Source: Lonsdalea populi (GTDB taxonomy: Bacteria; Pseudomonadota; Gammaproteobacteria; Enterobacterales; Enterobacteriaceae). From it: DNA of 64,000 nucleotides. The position numbers were made by a program, and so were the translations under genes. Under the pieces are notes generated by a model, which was not told the DNA's origin, searched no databases, and worked only from the letters and a program-made list of their open reading frames with translations. Positions 58,885-64,000 of the stretch are shown in pieces; position 1 is the stretch's first letter; every line of letters begins with the position of its first letter. The stretch lies in the NCBI RefSeq assembly GCF_015999465.1, contig NZ_CP065534.1, positions 1,860,001 through 1,924,000 of the forward strand, given 5' to 3'.

Positions 58885-59154
58885 ATGGCCTTACTCGATT
58901 TCTTTCTGTCCCGCAAAAAAGCGACCGCCAATATCGCCAAGGAACGGCTGCAAATTATTGTCGCAGAGCGGCGTCGTGGGGATAGCGAACCCCATTATCT
59001 GCCACAGTTGAAACGAGACATTCTGGAAGTGATCTGCAAATACGTGCAGATTGACCCGCAAATGGTGTCCGTCCAGTTGGAACAGAAAGGCGACGATATT
59101 TCCGTTCTGGAGCTTAACGTCACCTTGCCGGAAACGGAAGAAACGCCGAAGTAA
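58885..59154 (+). CDS. minE: cell division topological specificity factor MinE
   Basis: Stimulates MinD ATPase and sets up the Min oscillation. The 89-residue protein has the membrane-targeting start [20 protein letters not shown], the anti-MinCD helix ([13 protein letters not shown]) and the C-terminal dimer domain ([16 protein letters not shown]). It directly follows minD. 196 bases separate it from the convergent rnd; no clear terminator is visible there. Confidence 0.98.
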   Translation: MALLDFFLSRKKATANIAKERLQIIVAERRRGDSEPHYLPQLKRDILEVICKYVQIDPQMVSVQLEQKGDDISVLELNVTLPETEETPK

Positions 59155-59350
59155 CCATCGCGCTGCGGCTGCGCCCGACACCTGCTAACCGCATTCGGGC
59201 TCGGTCGCGGCGATCATCCTCTCTCCATTGTTCCCCGCACTCCTCAACACACTACCGATGCAAGAAATTTGGTCAAATATCCCCTTTCCGGCGAGGTTAG
59301 GCCCATCGCAGCCGTTAGTCAAAAACCGTCGACCGCAACGGCCTCGGCCC

Positions 59351-60472
59351 TCAATCGCGGTTCAAAATCGCCCGCAAATCGTCGCCAAACAGCGTATTGC
59401 GCCAGCCGCTGACCAGTTCCGGCGTATTCCCTCCGGTGGACAGTTTCCAGTACCAGTTGAGCAGACGATTAATCTGACGACGGGAAGCCAGCAGTTCCGC
59501 TGATAGCCCACTGCTGGCGCTGGTCGCCTGTATTAATGCTTTAATATCCTTGAAAACAGCCTTGTAACCAGGGTAATCGAGCAGGTTCGCTACCGGTGAC
59601 GGGAAGTCGGACTCATTCAGTTCAGCGGTCTCCGCCACGAGCGTGAGCAACGTTTTGCCGTGATAGCGGATTTCCGGACCGCTCAGCCCCAGCGAATCCA
59701 ACTCGGCCAGCGAAGTCGGCAGATGACGTGCAACCTGCCACAGATGTTCCTCGCGCACGACGAAATTGACCGCACTATCACGTTCGCGCGCTTTGCGCAG
59801 ACGCCAGTCAGCCAGACGTTGTAGACACGCCAGCTGTCGGCCGCGCAGCTGCCAGGCGTTGCTTATCTCGCGGTAAGCGAGCTCCGGTGCCAAAATGTCC
59901 TGACGTCGGCGGCACAGCAGCAGACATTCGTCCAGCGCCGCCGCCATCCAACCGGCCGCCTGAGTCTGCTCCACCAGCGTTTTCGCCATCGGCAGCAGGT
60001 AGAAGACGTCGGCCGCCGCATAGTCGCACTGTTTTTCGCTCAACGGGCGCGCCATCCAATCCGTGCGGGACTCGCTCTTATCAAGAGTCACCTGCTGGTA
60101 GTCCGCCACCAGCGTGGCAAATCCATAAGACAACGGTTTGCCTAAAAAAGCGGCCAGAATTTGCGTATCGATAAACGGCGTCGGCACACAGCCGAACGCG
60201 TTCAGGAACACTTCCAGATCTTCACTTCCGGCATGCAGAAATTTGGTCACATTGGCGTCGCCCAGCAGTGCTTTAAACGGCGCCCAGTCCCCGATCGGGA
60301 GGGGGTCGATCAGCGATAGCGTTTCGCCGTCATACAGTTGGATCAGCCCTAACTGCGGATAATAAGTGCGTGTCCGGACAAATTCGGTATCCAGCGCCAC
60401 CTGCGTTGTAGCGCGCGCCTGCGCGCAAACCTGTAATAACCCGGCGTCGGTAGTGATCAACTGATAATTCAA
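59351..60472 (-). CDS. rnd: ribonuclease D
   Basis: A 3'-5' exoribonuclease in tRNA and stable-RNA maturation. The 373 residues hold the DEDDy nuclease domain (ALDTEFVRT, HAGSEDLEVF, DTQILAAF, CDYAAADVFYLLP) and two HRDC domains (WQLRGRQLACLQRLADWR and ASRRQINRLLNW). It is assigned the TTG start at 60472 (TTG AAT TAT CAG), which matches the UUG start of E. coli rnd; an ATG at 60502 would add ten unlike residues. fadD lies upstream on the same strand. Confidence 0.94.
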   Translation of the reverse strand: MNYQLITTDAGLLQVCAQARATTQVALDTEFVRTRTYYPQLGLIQLYDGETLSLIDPLPIGDWAPFKALLGDANVTKFLHAGSEDLEVFLNAFGCVPTPFIDTQILAAFLGKPLSYGFATLVADYQQVTLDKSESRTDWMARPLSEKQCDYAAADVFYLLPMAKTLVEQTQAAGWMAAALDECLLLCRRRQDILAPELAYREISNAWQLRGRQLACLQRLADWRLRKARERDSAVNFVVREEHLWQVARHLPTSLAELDSLGLSGPEIRYHGKTLLTLVAETAELNESDFPSPVANLLDYPGYKAVFKDIKALIQATSASSGLSAELLASRRQINRLLNWYWKLSTGGNTPELVSGWRNTLFGDDLRAILNRD

Positions 60473-60729
60473 AACATGATTCTCTTGGTTATTGTCCAAC
60501 AATGGTCATGACGATAAAGAAACGCCGGTGAAAGCCGCCGTACCTGACATGAAAGCGCAAAATCGCAAAACGTAAGAAGACAAAACAGCAGCATCCCAAC
60601 ATGACGAAAGGATGCCGGGCATTATATTCAGATCAACCGTGGTCGTTTATCACGGTGTCCGAAAATAAAAAGCACTAAAGTAAACCATACCCTGCTAACG
60701 ACTTGCAAACAATCCGATATATCAATACC

Positions 60730-62403
60730 CTAGGACGCCTTCGTCTCATTCCGAAGTTCACGCCGCAGGATTTTACCGACGCTCGATTTCGGTAATTCGT
60801 CACGGAATTCGAACAGGCGAGGCACCTTATAGCCCGTCAGATAGCGACGGCAATGGGTAATCAGCGCCTCCGTTTCCAGCGCACTACCGGGACGAAGGAC
60901 AATGAACACTTTCACCGCTTCGCCCGAAATCTCGCTCGGTACGCCGACGGCTGCAGCTTCCACCACATCGGGATGACGGACGATGACATCTTCAATTTCG
61001 TTTGGATAGACGTTGAATCCCGAAACCAGGATCATGTCTTTTTTGCGGTCGACGATACTTAAGAAGCCCTGCGAGTCGGACGTGACAATGTCACCTGTAG
61101 CCAACCATCCGTCTTTCAGCACCGCCGCCGTCTCTTCAGGCTGATTCCAGTAGCCTTTCATGACCTGAGGCCCTCGAATCCACAATTCTCCCGCCTCTCC
61201 CAACGCCACATCGTTCCCATGCTCATCCACGATGCGGACTTCCGTCGAGGGTATGGGTAAACCGACGCTGCCCGTATATTGCTGCGTGTCGTAGGGGTTG
61301 CCGGTTACCAGGGGCGAACTTTCGGTCAGTCCGTATCCTTCCAGCAAATGGTTGCCGGTCAGCGCCTCCCAACGTTTGGCGACCGGCTGCTGGACCGGCG
61401 CGCCGCCGCCCACGGACAGATGCAGCGTTGAAAAATCCAGCCGATGAAAATCGGCGTTGTTCAAAAGCGAGTTAAACAGCGTGTTGACGCCGCTAAATAC
61501 GTTAAATGGATGACGAGCCAGCTCTTTGACCATACCGGGAATATCTCTCGGGTTGGTAATGAGCAGGTTTTGACTGCCCATTTCGATGAACAGCAAGCAG
61601 TTCACCAGAAGCGCAAAGATGTGGTACAGCGGCAATGCCGTCACCACTAAATCGTGGCCTTCATGCAGCAACGATCCATAGGCGGCGCGAATTTGGGTCA
61701 GGTTAGCCAGCAGATTGCGATGCGTGAGCATGGCGCCTTTCGACACGCCGCTGGTTCCGCCAGTGTATTGCAGAAAGGCCAAATCGCCGCGATCCAGTTC
61801 TGGGCGCACGTAGGGCATCTGCTTGCCCTGCAGCAGCACGCTGCGGAAGGCGATGGCGTGGGGAAGATGGTATTTCGGCACCAGTCGTTTGACGTATTTG
61901 ACGACAAAATTCACCAGCGTGCCTTTTGCGGCCGAAAGCTGATCCCCCATTCGGGTCAGGATCACGTGCTTCACCGGGGTATTGAACACCACTTTTTCCA
62001 GCGTATGGGCAAAGTTGGACACAATCACCATCGCGCTGGCGCCGCTGTCGTTCAATTGGTGCTCCAGCTCTCGCGGCGTATAGAGCGGATTGACGTTCAC
62101 CACGACCATCCCCGCCCGGAGGACGCCGAACAGTGCCACCGGATATTGCAACAGGTTGGGCATCATCAGCGCGACGCGGTCGCCCTTCTGCAATTTAAGC
62201 TGATGCTGTAAATAGGCGGCAAATGCCCGGCTACGCTCATCCAACTGACGAAAGGTCATTGTCTCGCCCATATTGATAAACGCAGGCCGCTCGGCATTTC
62301 GCGCCATCGAATTTTCGAACAGTTCCATCAATGACGAATAGCGATCCGGATCAATCTCTGCGGGAACATCGGCCGGATAGCGCGCTAACCAAATTTTTTC
62401 CAA
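60730..62403 (-). CDS. fadD: long-chain fatty acid-CoA ligase
   Basis: Activates imported fatty acids to acyl-CoA at the inner membrane. The 557 residues carry the AMP-binding P-loop [14 protein letters not shown], the adenylation motifs [10 protein letters not shown] and GWLATGDI, and the FACS signature [21 protein letters not shown]. The start is TTG 62403, preceded by GGAGTTAAGTC; E. coli fadD also uses TTG. The family is under FadR and CRP control; a CRP-like site lies upstream. Confidence 0.97.
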   Translation of the reverse strand: MEKIWLARYPADVPAEIDPDRYSSLMELFENSMARNAERPAFINMGETMTFRQLDERSRAFAAYLQHQLKLQKGDRVALMMPNLLQYPVALFGVLRAGMVVVNVNPLYTPRELEHQLNDSGASAMVIVSNFAHTLEKVVFNTPVKHVILTRMGDQLSAAKGTLVNFVVKYVKRLVPKYHLPHAIAFRSVLLQGKQMPYVRPELDRGDLAFLQYTGGTSGVSKGAMLTHRNLLANLTQIRAAYGSLLHEGHDLVVTALPLYHIFALLVNCLLFIEMGSQNLLITNPRDIPGMVKELARHPFNVFSGVNTLFNSLLNNADFHRLDFSTLHLSVGGGAPVQQPVAKRWEALTGNHLLEGYGLTESSPLVTGNPYDTQQYTGSVGLPIPSTEVRIVDEHGNDVALGEAGELWIRGPQVMKGYWNQPEETAAVLKDGWLATGDIVTSDSQGFLSIVDRKKDMILVSGFNVYPNEIEDVIVRHPDVVEAAAVGVPSEISGEAVKVFIVLRPGSALETEALITHCRRYLTGYKVPRLFEFRDELPKSSVGKILRRELRNETKAS

Positions 62404-62535
62404 GACTTAACTCCATAGGTCTTCTTAGACGGCGAACGGACCGGCGAGATGTCGCATTACCCAGTCCCCGACAAAGAGAGCGTCTCGCCCTTCAACAAAC
62501 GTTCAACCGCCTATGTCATCATCCACAAAAAATAA

Positions 62536-62551
62536 GGTGACCGGAGTCACC
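62536..62551. promoter_or_regulatory. CRP-like palindrome upstream of fadD
   Basis: GGTGA-CCGGAG-TCACC is a perfect inverted repeat (GGTGAC/GTCACC) with the spacing of the CRP consensus TGTGA-N6-TCACA and 8 of 10 key matches. It lies about 135 bases upstream of the fadD start. fadD is CRP-activated in E. coli. A weaker FadR-like half (GCCGGTCCG, minus strand) lies near 62440. Confidence 0.5.
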
Positions 62552-62587
62552 CTAGTTAATCATTGCGTCGGTAATGGCTACCCAGAG

Positions 62588-62636
62588 GTCCCTCACTCGA
62601 AAGATAGTGCCGCACATCATTCTTCGTGCGAGGGAC
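62588..62636 (-). repeat. imperfect inverted repeat after yeaY
   Basis: GTCCCTCACTCGAAAGA (62588-62604) pairs with TCTTCGTGCGAGGGAC (62621-62636) with two mismatches and one bulge, about 14 pairs around a 16-base loop. It begins 18 bases after the yeaY stop on the minus strand. Without a T-run it is more likely an mRNA-end structure than a standard terminator. Confidence 0.6.
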
Positions 62637-62653
62637 TACGGTTGGCAGCGCTA

Positions 62654-63238
62654 TCATTCCGTGACTAACATTTCCAGTCTGGCCGGTCCCGGCCACTCGT
62701 CCCATCCCCATCGAGGCCCCCAGCCGGGACGGCCGCGATACCCCCACCACGGATCGTACATACCGGCAGACGGCGCCAGTTGCTGCACAACACGCCAGCG
62801 TTTATAGCGGTCGGCCTGCACGACGACAAAGCGGTATGGGCGGTTGCCGATCTTACCCTGTTCGGAGCCGGTGATAGGCCCCACGACGGTGACCAGTTGA
62901 TTGGTGTAATCCGTCGGCTCAAGGAAGCCATTAACATAAGCCACGAAACGGCCTTCCGACGGCGCGCCTAAAACAGGTCTGGCGCCGGCATCCAGCGGCA
63001 TGCTGCTGATTTCGAGACGGGTGCGATTCGCCTCGTTGCTTACCGCCACCACTTTGCCCCCCAGACGCGACTCCTGGCCGACGTAAACCGCGGGCGCGCT
63101 CATCACCCTGACCAAATCCATCTGCGGCGTCTCCGATGTGCCACGCAAGGACTCGGGTACGGTCACGCACGCGCTCAGCGTGCCCAGCGAAAGCAGCAGC
63201 AGGCCACAACGGCCCGACCTGCAGACAACGCGTTTCAT
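62654..63238 (-). CDS. yeaY: Slp-family outer-membrane lipoprotein YeaY
   Basis: A 194-residue lipoprotein. The lipobox LSAC (about residues 21-24) follows a basic start MKRVVCR and a hydrophobic core. The Slp domain is recognised by [20 protein letters not shown] and [15 protein letters not shown]. The tail is rich in Trp, Gly and Pro ([18 protein letters not shown]). ATG 63238 gives the E. coli length and has GGAG; ATG 63268 (MSSERQW) also has GAGG and is a real alternative. Located between tsaB and fadD as in E. coli. Confidence 0.9.
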   Translation of the reverse strand: MKRVVCRSGRCGLLLLSLGTLSACVTVPESLRGTSETPQMDLVRVMSAPAVYVGQESRLGGKVVAVSNEANRTRLEISSMPLDAGARPVLGAPSEGRFVAYVNGFLEPTDYTNQLVTVVGPITGSEQGKIGNRPYRFVVVQADRYKRWRVVQQLAPSAGMYDPWWGYRGRPGWGPRWGWDEWPGPARLEMLVTE

Positions 63239-63334
63239 CCGACGACTCCACTGCCGTTCACTCGACATAGCATGCCTCTTCTTTAATAGCCTGGTGATTT
63301 GACTATAAGCCATGCAATAAGTTGCGGTTATCGG

Positions 63335-64000
63335 TTATTCACGCCCCGGCAATTTTTTCCATGCGACCTCATTACGCAGGTAACGCGGCTGCGCCTGCTC
63401 TACGCGCAATGTCGCGCCTGACTGCCAGCGCTGCAACGCCAGCGGTAGCATATCTTCCGCCTGCGGTAATAAACAGTGGCTATCTTGCAACACCGCGTCG
63501 GCGGGTTGGGCCAAATCGGGGTACGTCTGCCAGCCGGTGCCGGCCGTCGCCCATTCACCGTTGAGAGCTGCCGTCTGCGTCTGCACCTGCGAGGGCGCGA
63601 GCACGGCTTCCGTCTCCTCACCGCGCCAGATACCCTGTTCGTCGCGGCGATACTGCGCCCAGTAGACTTCGCTCATGCGCGCATCTATCGCCGTGAGCGC
63701 CTGGGTCGCGCCGGTCAGACGGAAAGCGCCCTGCGCCAGGGTGGCCAGCGTGGAGACGCCAATCATCGGCAAGTCGGCGCCCAGCGCCAGCCCTTGAGCG
63801 ATGCCGATACCGATACGCACGCCGGTAAAACTGCCGGGGCCAAGGCCAAACGCCAAGGCATCCATATCGCTCAGCGTGAGGCCGTGTTCGCTCAGGATCT
63901 GCTGAACCATCGGCAAAATACGCTGGGTATGTTCGCGGGGACAAACTTCAGATAATGCGTGGATTTCACCTTCATTCCACAACGCAACGGAACAGGCTTC
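63335..64000 (-). CDS. tsaB: tRNA threonylcarbamoyladenosine biosynthesis protein TsaB (5' end outside window)
   Basis: An ASKHA-fold partner of TsaD and TsaE in making t6A at position 37 of ANN-decoding tRNAs. 222 codons are in view; by comparison with E. coli the first 10 or so residues lie beyond base 64000 (the last bases read [11 protein letters not shown]). [24 protein letters not shown] and [13 protein letters not shown] are typical. The C-terminus [15 protein letters not shown] is complete. yeaY follows on the same strand. Confidence 0.96.
   Translation of the reverse strand, partial: EACSVALWNEGEIHALSEVCPREHTQRILPMVQQILSEHGLTLSDMDALAFGLGPGSFTGVRIGIGIAQGLALGADLPMIGVSTLATLAQGAFRLTGATQALTAIDARMSEVYWAQYRRDEQGIWRGEETEAVLAPSQVQTQTAALNGEWATAGTGWQTYPDLAQPADAVLQDSHCLLPQAEDMLPLALQRWQSGATLRVEQAQPRYLRNEVAWKKLPGRE

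Overview
The window reads as one stretch of a gammaproteobacterial (Enterobacterales) chromosome. Gene content and order follow the Escherichia coli trp-opp-adhE-hns-galU, topB-sppA-gapA-yeaGH and fadR-dsbB-min-rnd-fadD neighbourhoods almost gene for gene. Separate trpG and trpD genes (fused in E. coli), a glycine riboswitch ahead of a TRIC-family membrane protein, and protein divergence from E. coli suggest a Pectobacteriaceae-like genus (Brenneria, Pectobacterium, Dickeya or Lonsdalea). That assignment is inference, because no 16S gene or species marker is present. The DNA is moderately GC-rich in genes, with AT-rich gaps around oppA, adhE and hns.

Layout. 1-6.9 kb: the tryptophan operon with promoter/operator, leader peptide trpL, attenuator and trpE-G-D-C(F)-B-A. 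7.4-9.8 kb: a YkgJ-type Cys-cluster protein, yciC, yciB, yciA. 9.9-13.6 kb: tonB, yciI, the tiny yciY, cls, yciU. 13.7-19.3 kb: oppABCDF on the minus strand. 20-24 kb: ychE and adhE. 23.9-25.9 kb: a nest of insertion sequences, with an intact-looking IS407-group element inside a decayed IS150-group element, followed by about 1.2 kb without genes. 27.1-33.3 kb: hns, an internally deleted IS256-family relic, galU, rssB, rssA, ychJ, purU and tRNA-Tyr with a tyrT-like downstream repeat. 33.7-34.5 kb: a TRIC-family gene under a tandem glycine riboswitch. 34.6-52.3 kb: xthA, ynjH, topB, ydjA, sppA, ansA, pncA, yeaC, msrB, gapA, yeaD, mipA, yeaG, yeaH, ycgB. 52.3-64 kb: fadR, dsbB, a secreted cupin-like protein, an 84-residue orphan, ycgN, ycgM, ycgL, minCDE, rnd, fadD, yeaY, and tsaB cut by the window edge.

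How the genes work together. The trp genes turn chorismate into tryptophan and are controlled by TrpR and attenuation. Opp imports oligopeptides. AdhE, GapA, YeaD and GalU serve central carbon and UDP-glucose metabolism. RssB delivers RpoS for degradation and H-NS silences AT-rich DNA. MinCDE places the division septum. FadR and FadD control and start fatty-acid use. PncA and AnsA salvage nicotinamide and asparagine. YeaG, YeaH and YcgB form a stress-linked kinase/VWA/SpoVR group, and the yeaGH operon is preceded by a clear sigma-54 promoter.

No undescribed multi-gene system was found. The parts most worth a second look are the glycine-riboswitch gene with a hairpin over its own start site, the nested and decayed insertion sequences (including a 50-bp tandem duplication of an IS end), losses relative to E. 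coli order (tdk, selD, nhaB, umuDC, kch, ompW), several unexplained long inverted repeats, an SOS-box-like site in a gene-free gap, and two small proteins of unknown function near dsbB.
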